From Sphingobacterium mizutaii (GTDB lineage Bacteria; Bacteroidota; Bacteroidia; Sphingobacteriales; Sphingobacteriaceae), in the NCBI RefSeq assembly GCF_900187125.1, contig NZ_LT906468.1, forward strand, positions 1,240,001 through 1,304,000: a DNA stretch of 64,000 nt, written 5' to 3'. This document shows positions 40,145-48,307 of this stretch, one piece after another. The notes beneath the pieces are model-generated. The model did no database searches, was not told where the DNA came from, and was given only the letters and a program-made list of their open reading frames with translations. Position numbers and translations under genes: made by a program. The first letter of the stretch is position 1, and the number at the start of each line of letters is the position of its first letter.

Positions 40145-40177
40145 CGGGCGGATGCGATCCGCCCCTACGGAATGGGG
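40145..40177 (-). repeat. REP-like palindrome right of the rRNA operon
   Basis: On the minus strand it reads GTAG-GGGCGGAT-CGC-ATCCGCCC, the same head and layout as the left copy at 34130. Relative to the inverted repeat arm its order is different from that on the left side. Confidence 0.65.
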
Positions 40178-40206
40178 GACTTTCAGGCGGAACGGTGGTC
40201 CTGGTC

Positions 40207-40284
40207 CATCCTCCCATCAAGTGGATCCTGGTCCCTTCCCAGATCTTGGCCCATCCTCCCATCCCATCCATCCTGGTTCAACCA
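40207..40284 (-). repeat. Right arm of inverted repeat flanking the rRNA operon
   Basis: About 75 bases complementary to 34162-34240. The arms are 6 kb apart and bracket the whole operon, which is a substrate for inversion of the operon by recombination, or for exchange between rRNA loci if other copies carry it. Confidence 0.8.
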
Positions 40285-40333
40285 TCCCTTCAACTCCCTT
40301 AAACTCAATTCATTTATTTCTTTCAAAATTCCT

Positions 40334-40341
40334 TATCTTTG
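40334..40341 (+). promoter_or_regulatory. -7 promoter element TATCTTTG
   Basis: Exact TAnnTTTG match, 7 bases before the ATG at 40349. The -33 region (CATTTA) is weak. It supports the inner start of the radical SAM gene. Confidence 0.5.
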
Positions 40342-40348
40342 CATTTCA

Positions 40349-41311
40349 ATGGGTACACAATTAGATAATGGGATCAAGCCTTATAACCACTATGGGGCTT
40401 ATCTGAAAGAGAAATACGACGGACAAAGGGTCTTTAAGGTTATCGTAGATGGTAATTTTACCTGTCCGAATCGTGATGGTAGCAAGGGTTATGGGGGCTG
40501 TACCTACTGTAATGTAGATTCTTTTACGCCTGATACGGCACGCAAGATCCCTTCCATCCGTGAACAGGTGGAAAATGGTATTGAACGCGCAAGGAATAGC
40601 TATGGAGCTGAAAAGTTCATTATCTATTTCCAACCCAATACCAATACCTATGCGCCTACGCATCTGTTGAAGATGATGTATGACGAGGCCTTGAGTATCT
40701 GTCCGGAACATACCTTGGGTCTATCCGTTGGTACCCGTCCAGACTGCTTGGACTTTGAGAAGATAGCATTATTGGAAAGTTATACCGAACGCTATGATGT
40801 GGATCTGGAAATGGGGATGGAATCGATCTATAATGACACCTTGGAACGTATCAATAGGGGCTGTTCGCATGATGAATTTATTTCAACGATGAAGATGTTG
40901 GAAAACACTTCCTTGGAACTCTGTGTACATACCATCTTTGGATTCCCATGGGAGACTGAGGAAATGATGTTGAAGTATGCCGATGAAATTAATAAGCATC
41001 CCAAGATCAAGTTTGTGAAATTGCACCACCTTCATATTGTAGAAGGTTCTATCATGGGTGTTAAATATAAACGCGAACCTTTCCATTTGTTCAGCATCGA
41101 GGAGTATACCGATTTCTTGGCGAAGTTTATTCCATTATTGAGACCGGATATCATTATCCAGAGGATATTTGGTATCGCAGACAAGGAATTGCTGATTGCA
41201 CCGAATTGGGGATTCCCTAAATCGGGTATACAGACTCGGATCGACAAAGGATTGGAAGAGAGAGGAGTGAAGCAGGGCTCAGCCTATAGAGAAGCTGATC
41301 TGACGATATAA
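40349..41311 (+). CDS. TIGR01212-type radical SAM protein (YhcC/YtqA-like)
   Basis: A 320-residue radical SAM protein. The cluster cysteines are C39, C51 and C54 in TCPNRDGSKGYGGCTYCN, the wide-spaced motif of this family rather than CX3CX2C. SAM-binding and barrel motifs follow (YFQPNTNTYAP, VGTRPDCLD, ELCVHTIFGFPWET). The reaction is unknown; YhcC and YtqA are the closest named relatives I recall. The longer frame back to 40040 would begin inside the 5S gene and is rejected. Confidence 0.88.
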   Translation: MGTQLDNGIKPYNHYGAYLKEKYDGQRVFKVIVDGNFTCPNRDGSKGYGGCTYCNVDSFTPDTARKIPSIREQVENGIERARNSYGAEKFIIYFQPNTNTYAPTHLLKMMYDEALSICPEHTLGLSVGTRPDCLDFEKIALLESYTERYDVDLEMGMESIYNDTLERINRGCSHDEFISTMKMLENTSLELCVHTIFGFPWETEEMMLKYADEINKHPKIKFVKLHHLHIVEGSIMGVKYKREPFHLFSIEEYTDFLAKFIPLLRPDIIIQRIFGIADKELLIAPNWGFPKSGIQTRIDKGLEERGVKQGSAYREADLTI

Positions 41312-41314
41312 AAA

Positions 41315-41344
41315 GAAAAGGATGCCGATTGGCATCCTTTTTTA
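41315..41344 (+). terminator. Rho-independent terminator
   Basis: AAGGATGCC-GATT-GGCATCCTT followed by TTTTT. It ends the radical SAM gene. Confidence 0.9.
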
Positions 41345-41359
41345 TGTGGTTCTAATTTC

Positions 41360-41827
41360 TTATTTCTCCACGATCGTCTTCAGATCGGCTGGCGAATAAT
41401 AGATTGATTTTAAGGTCTTGTCATCTCCTTTTCTGAAGACCAAGTATTTACCATCGATTTCCTTATAGTAAGATTCCACTCCCTTAGCAAGGTAATGTTG
41501 TTGGGTTTCGATAGCTTCTTGTTCTGTTTTGCAAGCTTTGCTCATGTTAGAGCGCTGTACCTCATTGAATAGGTCATTGAATTTATCCTTTAATCCAAAT
41601 TCTAAGATCGCTCCTGAGAGTACATATTGGATATCACAAAGAGCATCAGCGATTTCTACTAAATCTTTGTCCTGTATAGCCTCTTCAAGTTCTTTCAGTT
41701 CCTCAGCGATCAAGGATACTCTCAGTTTGCAACGAGTTTCAGATGGGATTGTAGGTTGATCTAAAATCGGGTGCTGAAATGTTTTATGGAATTCAGCCAC
41801 CGACGTTAAACATTTAGGGTCTGTCAT
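41360..41827 (-). CDS. MazG-like nucleoside triphosphate pyrophosphohydrolase family protein
   Basis: A 155-residue all-alpha protein. The metal-binding Glu/Asp motif is visible as EELKELEEAI and EIADALCDIQYV. Such enzymes cleave non-canonical or excess NTPs to NMP and pyrophosphate. The C-terminal 60 residues form a separate beta-rich segment of unknown role (GVESYYKEIDGKYLVFRKGDDKT). Residue count is larger than the minimal MazG domain for that reason. Confidence 0.82.
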   Translation of the reverse strand: MTDPKCLTSVAEFHKTFQHPILDQPTIPSETRCKLRVSLIAEELKELEEAIQDKDLVEIADALCDIQYVLSGAILEFGLKDKFNDLFNEVQRSNMSKACKTEQEAIETQQHYLAKGVESYYKEIDGKYLVFRKGDDKTLKSIYYSPADLKTIVEK

Positions 41828-41871
41828 ATCAATTCTAATTTTGTTAAAAATACGAAAGTGGGCTCAAATAA

Positions 41872-41897
41872 AAAAGGCGCAATCCAATTGCGCCTTG
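41872..41897 (-). terminator. Terminator after the pseudouridine synthase gene side
   Basis: AAGGCGCAAT-CCA-ATTGCGCCTT is a near-perfect hairpin. On the minus strand it is oriented before a T-rich run, so it ends the gene at 41902-43317, and is also in front of the MazG-like gene. Confidence 0.75.
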
Positions 41898-41901
41898 TAT
41901 G

Positions 41902-43317
41902 CTATTTCATTAAATGCTTTAATTGGATGATTTCCTTCTCTTCAAGGTATCTCCAACGTCCGCGAGGAAGATCTTTTTTGGTCAGGTTGGCATAAACCAC
42001 ACGGTCCAGCTTTTCAACCTCGTATCCTAGGGATTCAAAGATGCGTCTTACGACCCTGTTTTTACCACTATGGATCTGAATGCCAACTTCTTTTTTCGAA
42101 CCGCCTACAACGAAGCTAAGGTCGTCTGGTTTGATAAAGCCATCCTCTAGTTCAATACCGAATTCGATTTTGTTGAAATCTCCTTGACTAAGGCTCCTGC
42201 TCAACTCAACATTGTAGATTTTGCTGATGTTATTTCTCGGGTGAGATAATTTCTCTGCAAGGTTTCCATCGTTGGTAAGAAGAAGTAATCCTGTTGTATT
42301 TCTATCCAAACGTCCAACAGGGTAGATACGCTCTTTGGTCGCTTTAGCAACAAGTTGCATCACGGTTTTGCGCTCTTGTGGATCATCTGTAGTGGTGATA
42401 TAATCTTTTGGTTTGTTCAAAAGAACATAAACCATTTTCTCACGTTTCAAACGTTCGTCGTTATATCTGATTTCATCTTTAGCAGGGTCAACCTTGGTTC
42501 CCAATTCAGTAACCACAACACCGTTTACGGAGATGACACCAGCTTCGATTAGTTCATCAGCCTTTCTACGTGAACAGATACCAGAATTTGAGATATAACG
42601 GTTCAAACGGATCAAACCATCATCTTCTGCATTGAAGTTTTTCTCTTGCTTAGGTCTTCTGGAATTGTCTTTACGGAAGTCGCGATCTGATCTTTCATCA
42701 TTGTCACGGGAATAGCGTTTGTTGCCAAAGTCTTTTCCTTTTCCATCAAACTTTTTATATGGACGGTCGGAGTTGAAAGGTTTTTCAAACTTACCGTCTC
42801 TATTGAATTTAGAGTCTTTTCCGAATTTAGAACCTCTTTTAGGTGTAGCTTCATCGCCATACCTTGATTTTCTTTCTGGTCTGTCCTCTCTATTGAAATT
42901 TGAATCTCTATCTGGTCTTGAATCTCTTCCGAATTTAGAATCTCTTCCGAACTTGGAATCACGATCAGGTCTTCCTTCTCTATTGAATTTAGAATCTCTG
43001 TCGGGTCTAGAATCTCTGTTGAATTTAGCGTCTCTACCGAACTTCGCGTCTCTATCAGGTCTTCCGTCTTTATTGAATTTGGAATCTCTGGCGAATTTAG
43101 AATCCTTGTTGAATTTGGAATCTCTTCCAAACTTGGAGTCTTTGTCAAATCTGCTCTTGTCAGAATTGGAGTCGCGATTAAATTTGTCGGATTTGTAACT
43201 TCTCGATGAGTCGAAGGATGATTTATCATCCTTTTTGTTGTTTCTGAAGCCGTCTGAACTGCTTCTTGATTTTCTGGAGTTGTCGTCTCGACTGTTCCTT
43301 TTGCTATTGAATGGCAT
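41902..43317 (-). CDS. RluB-family pseudouridine synthase with long Arg/Asp/Ser repeat N-terminus
   Basis: From the ATG at 43315-43317 the protein has about 471 residues. The first 220 residues are a low-complexity tail of 6-residue units such as RDSKFN, KDSKFA, RDSRPD. An S4 RNA-binding domain follows (IRLNRYISNSGICSRRKADELIE) and then a pseudouridine synthase domain with catalytic Asp in GRLDRNTTGLLLLTND. Enzyme family: RluB/RluE/RluF, substrate probably 23S rRNA. The -7 element at 43337-43344 lies downstream of the longer start (43362), which rules that start out. The charged tail is probably disordered and may bind RNA. Confidence 0.88.
   Translation of the reverse strand: MPFNSKRNSRDDNSRKSRSSSDGFRNNKKDDKSSFDSSRSYKSDKFNRDSNSDKSRFDKDSKFGRDSKFNKDSKFARDSKFNKDGRPDRDAKFGRDAKFNRDSRPDRDSKFNREGRPDRDSKFGRDSKFGRDSRPDRDSNFNREDRPERKSRYGDEATPKRGSKFGKDSKFNRDGKFEKPFNSDRPYKKFDGKGKDFGNKRYSRDNDERSDRDFRKDNSRRPKQEKNFNAEDDGLIRLNRYISNSGICSRRKADELIEAGVISVNGVVVTELGTKVDPAKDEIRYNDERLKREKMVYVLLNKPKDYITTTDDPQERKTVMQLVAKATKERIYPVGRLDRNTTGLLLLTNDGNLAEKLSHPRNNISKIYNVELSRSLSQGDFNKIEFGIELEDGFIKPDDLSFVVGGSKKEVGIQIHSGKNRVVRRIFESLGYEVEKLDRVVYANLTKKDLPRGRWRYLEEKEIIQLKHLMK
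42840..43180 (-). repeat. 18-bp coding repeats of the RDSKFN type
   Basis: About 18 bases per unit, repeated roughly twenty times inside the N-terminal part of the pseudouridine synthase gene. Units vary in the last codons (KFN, KFG, KFA, RPD). Confidence 0.75.
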
Positions 43318-43336
43318 AATTCGAAAAAATGAGCCA

Positions 43337-43344
43337 CAAAGATA
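43337..43344 (-). promoter_or_regulatory. -7 promoter element TATCTTTG
   Basis: Exact TAnnTTTG match on the minus strand, 19 bases before the ATG at 43317. It fixes the start of the pseudouridine synthase gene. Confidence 0.65.
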
Positions 43345-43816
43345 GGCAATTTTTTCACTCATTCATCATTTAAACACAATACTTTGTTAAATATTAGAAT
43401 GCTTCAACAATAGTATGGGCTAAAACTCCCTTGAACCTCAATTAAGGGCTAATAATCTAATTTATAATGTTTTATAGGTTTTGTTTGAAAGTTCTAAAAA
43501 TTCGAAATAACATGCTATTGTAATTGCTCTATTTTATATTGGAATCATTGTTTTTAGTACAAAATAGGTTTACCATGATTCATAAATCATAAATATTCGT
43601 TCAAAAATGTTACAAAATGGAGAGTTTGAGAAAAGTTACTTTAAATTGCTTTTAACGTAGATTTTACTTGGTTTTAACTTTAATTAACTTTCTTTATTAA
43701 TACTATTGTTTGTGCGTTAAAGTAATAAGCTGTACTTTTGGAGCTTGATTTTTCACCAAGCTACTTTTTGATCGGTTTTAACAAGTTCCGTGGATAGGGT
43801 GGCAGTAAGGGAATGA
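43345..43816. other. AT-rich intergenic region with promoter of the lytic transglycosylase
   Basis: About 470 AT-rich bases between two divergent genes. I see no gene or RNA in most of it. A good promoter for the plus-strand gene lies at 43709-43740. Confidence 0.55.
43709..43740 (+). promoter_or_regulatory. Promoter TTTG-N20-TACTTTTG
   Basis: TTTG at 43709-43712 and TACTTTTG at 43733-43740, 20 bases apart. The ATG is at 43817, giving a leader of about 70 bases. Confidence 0.75.
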
Positions 43817-44545
43817 ATGGTTAAAAAAAGAGTATTATGTAGTAGTGCGCTTTTGATGTTAATGTTAATGTCAAACTTGTACTCGAAACCCCAACCAGAG
43901 ATGGCCGATCCTTTTAGAAAGGCGTTGGACCACTCGATGAAAGCCAATATATCTGAAACATTGGCTAAGAAAGAGGCAGAAAACGACCCTTATAGTCAGC
44001 TCTCTTTTGCAGAAACTGACATTCCTTTGGAAGAAGTTACTGTACAGAAAAAACTAGACAAGTACCTGAGTAGGTTTGCTTATCTAAAAAAGCCCTCACA
44101 TCACATTCACAAAAAGGCGGATCAATTACTTCCCCGCATTGCAAAAATCCTGAAAAGTTATGGTGTTCCTGAAGACTTCAAGTACATTGCTGTAGTTGAA
44201 AGTAGCCTGAACCCGAAAACAACTTCTCATAAAGGAGCTGGTGGCTACTGGCAATTTATGCCGGCAACCGCGAGATTGTACGGATTGAAAGTGAATGGAA
44301 GTGTGGATGAGCGCTTGGACTTGATAAAGTCTACACATGCAGCGGCAAAATATCTGAAATCATTGCACAAAGAGTTCGGTGATTGGACATTGGCAGCAGC
44401 AGCATATAACGTTGGTGGCGGAAGTTTAAGAGCTTCCCTAAGAAGACAAAAGAAAGACAATTATTATGACTTGAAATTGAATTCTGAAACTGCAGCCTAC
44501 GTCTATAAGATCATTTCCATGAAAGCTATCTTGGAAATGACATAA
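43817..44545 (+). CDS. Lytic transglycosylase (SLT domain, MltD-like)
   Basis: Cleaves the glycan backbone of peptidoglycan. The 242-residue protein has a signal peptide (MVKKRVLCSSALLMLMLMSNLYS), a helical leader and an SLT domain: catalytic E128 in YIAVVESSLNP, then GAGGYWQFMPATARLYGL and AAAAYNVGGGSLRAS, the family's Q-M and AYN motifs. The LysM repeats seen in longer MltD proteins are absent. Confidence 0.9.
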   Translation: MVKKRVLCSSALLMLMLMSNLYSKPQPEMADPFRKALDHSMKANISETLAKKEAENDPYSQLSFAETDIPLEEVTVQKKLDKYLSRFAYLKKPSHHIHKKADQLLPRIAKILKSYGVPEDFKYIAVVESSLNPKTTSHKGAGGYWQFMPATARLYGLKVNGSVDERLDLIKSTHAAAKYLKSLHKEFGDWTLAAAAYNVGGGSLRASLRRQKKDNYYDLKLNSETAAYVYKIISMKAILEMT

Positions 44546-44581
44546 AGCGCGAAAGCCTAATTTTATGAACAATACCAAATC

Positions 44582-44608
44582 AGGAAACCCAGAGGTTTCC
44601 TTTTTTTG
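44582..44608 (+). terminator. Rho-independent terminator
   Basis: AGGAAACC-CAGA-GGTTTCCT followed by TTTTTT, after the lytic transglycosylase gene. Confidence 0.9.
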
Positions 44609-44920
44609 TGCCTTATATAATAGGTATATAATCACTAAACAAATACCTGAAAATTAATATAGGTAAACATTCTATGTTTAGTGGAATTTACCTAAATTTA
44701 AAATAATGAAATCCCTTACAGGGATTTTTTGTTGACCTAATGAAAAGCGTATTGAGTGGATTGGAGGAAAACTGAAGAGAAGTTATTTGCCGTATCCCAA
44801 ATTTTCGAAAAGATCAGGAAATATCCCTGGTCCTCTATAAGATTATGAAACCTAAAGTACCTGTTAAATCTTCTTTTTTAGTTATCCGTTTTTGCGATTG
44901 CCACTTTCCTAAATAAAAAA
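44609..44920. other. Intergenic region before the cbb3 operon with two hairpins
   Basis: AT-rich. It contains a palindrome TAAACAT-TCT-ATGTTTA (44664-44680) nested inside AGGTAAA...TTTACCT (44661-44693), and a hairpin AAATCCCT-TACA-GGGATTT with a T tail (44709-44731) that resembles a terminator although no gene ends in front of it. A small RNA between 44620 and 44731 is possible but no promoter was found. Confidence 0.5.
44709..44731 (+). terminator. Terminator-like hairpin without an obvious gene
   Basis: AATCCCT and AGGGATT pair around TACA, followed by TTTTT. It lies 165 bases after the transglycosylase gene and beyond that gene's own terminator. Confidence 0.6.
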
Positions 44921-44921
44921 G

Positions 44922-44933
44922 TGATTGAAATCA
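44922..44933. promoter_or_regulatory. FNR-type palindrome TGAT-TGAA-ATCA before ccoNO
   Basis: The full palindrome is GTGATTGAAATCAC (44921-44934). The half-site spacing equals that of FNR/FixK boxes. Its centre is 86.5 bases before the ATG of ccoNO and 52.5 bases before the start of the -7 element TAATTTTG at 44980, nearly the same geometry as the site before the hemN operon. Confidence 0.75.
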
Positions 44934-44979
44934 CATTTTCTTGCTTCTCATTATCATTAGAATGTCATGGACAGACTGG

Positions 44980-44987
44980 TAATTTTG
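44980..44987 (+). promoter_or_regulatory. -7 promoter element TAATTTTG of the cbb3 operon
   Basis: Identical to the hemN operon element at 23195-23202. No TTTG is found at the -33 position; the FNR-type site may replace it as an activator-dependent promoter. Confidence 0.6.
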
Positions 44988-45013
44988 AATCGTTAACTTA
45001 ATATATAAGAATA

Positions 45014-47161
45014 ATGCAGGTAGAGCAATTTAATTATGACAACAAGATTGTCAGAGATTTTGGAATCGCAACTGTAATCTGGGGGATCGTCGGGATGACT
45101 GTCGGGCTAATCGCAGCCTTGCAGTTAGTATGGCCAGAGGTAAACTTTGGACTTCAGTATTCCACATTCGGACGTATTCGACCTTTACACACCAACGCAG
45201 TAATCTTTGCCTTTGTAGGAAATGCCATTTTTATGGGGGCTTATTATTCCATGCAGCGGGTTTTAAAGGCCAGGATGTTTAGCGATTTACTTAGTAAGAT
45301 CCACTTTTGGGGTTGGCAATTGATCATTGTAGCCTCAGCAATTACCCTTCCGTTAGGCTTGACCAGTTCACATGAATATGCTGAAATGGAATGGCCAATT
45401 GACCTTGCCATTACCATTATCTGGGTTGTGTTTGGTATCAACATGTTCGGAACGATCATCAGACGTAGAGAAAGACATATGTATGTAGCCGTATGGTTCT
45501 ACATTGCGACTTTCGTTACAGTTGCCGTTCTTCACATCGTGAACTCCATTCAGATGCCAGTGGGTATGTGGAAAAGTTATTATGTTTATTCAGGTGTTCA
45601 AGATGCATTAGTACAATGGTGGTACGGGCACAATGCGGTTGCATTCTTCCTTACGACTCCGTTCTTAGGATTGATGTACTACTTCTTGCCTAAAATGGCT
45701 AACCGTCCTGTATATTCCTATAAATTAAGTATTCTACACTTCTGGTCCTTGATCTTTATCTATATCTGGGCTGGACCTCACCACTTATTGTATACCTCTT
45801 TACCAAGCTGGGTACAATCATTAGGTGTTGTATTCTCCATTATGTTGATCGCTCCAAGTTGGGGTGGTATGATCAACGGTCTATTGACTTTGCGTGGTGC
45901 ATGGGATAAAGTTAGGACAGAACCTATCTTGAAATTCATGGTGGTTGCATTGACCTGTTATGGTATGGCAACCTTTGAAGGACCTATGTTATCCTTGAAA
46001 CAAGTTAACGCTATTGCCCACTTTACTGACTGGATCGTTGCACACGTGCATATCGGTGCGCTAGGATGGAATGGTTTCATGACCTTCGCTATCTTATATT
46101 GGTTGATCCCTAGGATCTATAAAACCCAATTGTACTCTAAGAAATTGGCAAATGCACACTTCTGGATCGGTACATTAGGTATTTTGTTCTATGCTATTCC
46201 TTTATATTGGGCAGCAGTAGTTCAAGGTTTGATGTGGAAAGACTTTACTCCAGAAGGTGTATTGAAATACCCTAACTTCTTGGCTACAACTCTAGAGATC
46301 CTTCCGATGCACATGATGCGTGCCGTAGGTGGTACACTTTACCTGACAGGGGTAATCATGATGACCTACAACTTGGTTAAGACCATCAAATCTGGATCTT
46401 TGGTTGCCAATGAGCCTGCTGAAGCACCAGCATTAGAGCCAATCCAAAAAACAGAAAAATCTGCTCACCGTCGTTTAGAGCGTAAGCCTATCTTGTTTAT
46501 GGTGTTGTCATTGATCGCTATCCTGATCGGGGGTATCGTCGAGATGATCCCAACCTTTACTGTGGCGAACAACGTTCCGAAAATTGCTTCGGTGAAACCT
46601 TATACCGCACTGGAATTGACCGGTCGTGACCTCTATATCCGTGAGGGCTGTGTGAACTGTCACTCGCAAACTATTCGTCCATTCCGTTCAGAGACTGCAC
46701 GTTATGGCGAGTACAGTAAGGCAGGTGAGTTCGTTTATGACCATCCATTCTTATGGGGATCTAAGCGTACTGGACCAGACCTTCACCGTATCGGTGGTAA
46801 ATATCCACACAAATGGCACTTTGACCACATGTTGGATCCTACCATCACTTCTCCAGGAAGTATCATGCCTCCATATCCTTGGTTGATCGAACAAGATATC
46901 AACTACAAATACCTAACCGGTAAGATGAAGGTGATGAAGAAACTAGGGGTTCCATATTCGGATGATGAAATCAACAACGCAGTTGAACATGCCGAAGCGC
47001 AAGCACAAACCATCGTAAAAGATTTAGCTGCTAACGATGTTCAGGTTGAACCTAATAAAGAGATTGTTGCGATGATCGCCTATCTACAACGCTTGGGAAC
47101 AGATATCAAGGCTGAGCCTAAGAAAGCAGATGACGCGAATAAAGTAGCAGAAAACAATTAA
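45014..47161 (+). CDS. ccoNO: cbb3-type cytochrome c oxidase subunits I and II fused (CcoN-CcoO)
   Basis: Terminal oxidase with high oxygen affinity, in the inner membrane. Residues 1-455 are CcoN: H59 (low-spin heme), Y204 and H206 of WWYGHNAV (copper ligand region), H256-H257 (copper), H344 and H346 of AHVHIGALG (hemes). Residues about 490-715 are CcoO with one membrane anchor (PILFMVLSLIAILIGG) and one heme c site CVNCH (C546, C549, H550); the distal Met is probably in SIMPPYPW. Subunit fusion is usual in Bacteroidota. First gene of the operon. Confidence 0.95.
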   Translation: MQVEQFNYDNKIVRDFGIATVIWGIVGMTVGLIAALQLVWPEVNFGLQYSTFGRIRPLHTNAVIFAFVGNAIFMGAYYSMQRVLKARMFSDLLSKIHFWGWQLIIVASAITLPLGLTSSHEYAEMEWPIDLAITIIWVVFGINMFGTIIRRRERHMYVAVWFYIATFVTVAVLHIVNSIQMPVGMWKSYYVYSGVQDALVQWWYGHNAVAFFLTTPFLGLMYYFLPKMANRPVYSYKLSILHFWSLIFIYIWAGPHHLLYTSLPSWVQSLGVVFSIMLIAPSWGGMINGLLTLRGAWDKVRTEPILKFMVVALTCYGMATFEGPMLSLKQVNAIAHFTDWIVAHVHIGALGWNGFMTFAILYWLIPRIYKTQLYSKKLANAHFWIGTLGILFYAIPLYWAAVVQGLMWKDFTPEGVLKYPNFLATTLEILPMHMMRAVGGTLYLTGVIMMTYNLVKTIKSGSLVANEPAEAPALEPIQKTEKSAHRRLERKPILFMVLSLIAILIGGIVEMIPTFTVANNVPKIASVKPYTALELTGRDLYIREGCVNCHSQTIRPFRSETARYGEYSKAGEFVYDHPFLWGSKRTGPDLHRIGGKYPHKWHFDHMLDPTITSPGSIMPPYPWLIEQDINYKYLTGKMKVMKKLGVPYSDDEINNAVEHAEAQAQTIVKDLAANDVQVEPNKEIVAMIAYLQRLGTDIKAEPKKADDANKVAENN

Positions 47162-47185
47162 TGTAACACAAAAAAAGAAAGAGCT

Positions 47186-47383
47186 ATGTGGAGACAAATC
47201 ACAAACCTACATGGAGATGAAATTTACTTGATCATCTCGCTGTTAATCTTCTTGACTTTTTTTATCCTGGTAGCCATTATGCTGTTTACCATGAAGAAAA
47301 GCTTTGTGGATTACATGAAAGGATTACCATTTGATGAATCCGACAAACAGAATGATAACTTACCTGAATCTGAACGTATATGA
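47186..47383 (+). CDS. ccoQ: CcoQ-like small subunit of cbb3 oxidase
   Basis: A 65-residue protein with a single membrane span (YLIISLLIFLTFFILVAIMLF) and a polar acidic tail. Placed between ccoNO and ccoP as CcoQ is elsewhere; the sequence itself has little else to identify it. Its stop overlaps the start of ccoP (ATGA). Confidence 0.8.
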   Translation: MWRQITNLHGDEIYLIISLLIFLTFFILVAIMLFTMKKSFVDYMKGLPFDESDKQNDNLPESERI

Positions 47384-48291
47384 ATTTAATATTAGTAATG
47401 AGCAGTGTATCAGGAACGCTGATTGCAATTGGTACAGGCAACTTATACAACGATATTTTCTATCTAGCTGTATTCTTTGTATTGATCGCCGTATTGGCAG
47501 CTGCCATCACCATCAACAAGGCCTTGAGGTCTATGTTGAAAGTGACCATGCCAGAGGTTGTCAAAGAAGAAGAGCGCCTAAAAGCTGAGAAGAAATTATC
47601 TAGAAAGAACTATTGGAAGAGCACATGGAACTATATCATGGGCTTGAAACCTCTAGAGCAAGAAAAAGACATGGTGATCAAAAACCATGAATACGATGGA
47701 ATCGAGGAATTGAACAACCCTATTCCGGTATGGTTCAACGCCTTGTTCTATTCATCTATTGTATTCGCGGTAGTTTACCTATTGATTTACCAAGTATTCG
47801 GTTGGGGATTAAACCAGGACCAAGAATATGAACGCGAGATGGCAAAGGCTGAGGTCGCAAAACAAGAGTTCTTGGCACAGTCTGCGAACTCATTTGATGA
47901 AAACACCATCGAGGTTGATGAAACTGGAACATTGGCAGCAAATGGTAAAGCATTGTTCACAACGAACTGTGCTGCCTGTCACGGTGCTAATGGGGAAGGT
48001 ACCATCGGTCCTAACCTGACAGATAGATTCTGGTTGCACGGCGGTGAAATCAAGGACATCTTTAAAACCGTAAAATATGGTGTTCCTGAAAAAGGAATGG
48101 TGCCTTGGGAACAAACATTGACACCAGCGCAAATTGCAGAGGTAAGTAACTTTATCCTCACTTTGAGAGATACTAAACCTGCAAATCCAAAAGGTGCAGA
48201 AGGCGTTGAAGTCACTGCATACGAAAGTGAAGGAGGTGCTGCTCCAGCTGCTGAAAGCGAAGCTTCAGCAGATAGTACAGCAACAAATTAA
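47380..48291 (+). CDS. ccoP: cbb3-type oxidase subunit III (CcoP), mono-heme
   Basis: A 303-residue membrane-anchored cytochrome c. Two N-terminal spans (about 23-45 and 118-140) surround a cytoplasmic loop with the CcoP hallmark HEYDGIEELNNPIPVWFN. One heme site CAACH (C197, C200, H201) with Met in GMVPWEQ follows. Proteobacterial CcoP usually carries two hemes; here only one is present. The tail is rich in Ala/Glu/Ser. The ATG overlaps the ccoQ stop. Confidence 0.93.
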   Translation: MNLILVMSSVSGTLIAIGTGNLYNDIFYLAVFFVLIAVLAAAITINKALRSMLKVTMPEVVKEEERLKAEKKLSRKNYWKSTWNYIMGLKPLEQEKDMVIKNHEYDGIEELNNPIPVWFNALFYSSIVFAVVYLLIYQVFGWGLNQDQEYEREMAKAEVAKQEFLAQSANSFDENTIEVDETGTLAANGKALFTTNCAACHGANGEGTIGPNLTDRFWLHGGEIKDIFKTVKYGVPEKGMVPWEQTLTPAQIAEVSNFILTLRDTKPANPKGAEGVEVTAYESEGGAAPAAESEASADSTATN

Positions 48292-48307
48292 AAAATATTA
48301 AAAAATC

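Noticed and set aside
42719..43198. Leu-rich frame resembling leucine-rich repeats
   Set aside because: It is the antisense reading of the RDSKFN coding repeats; the other strand has the S4 and synthase domains.
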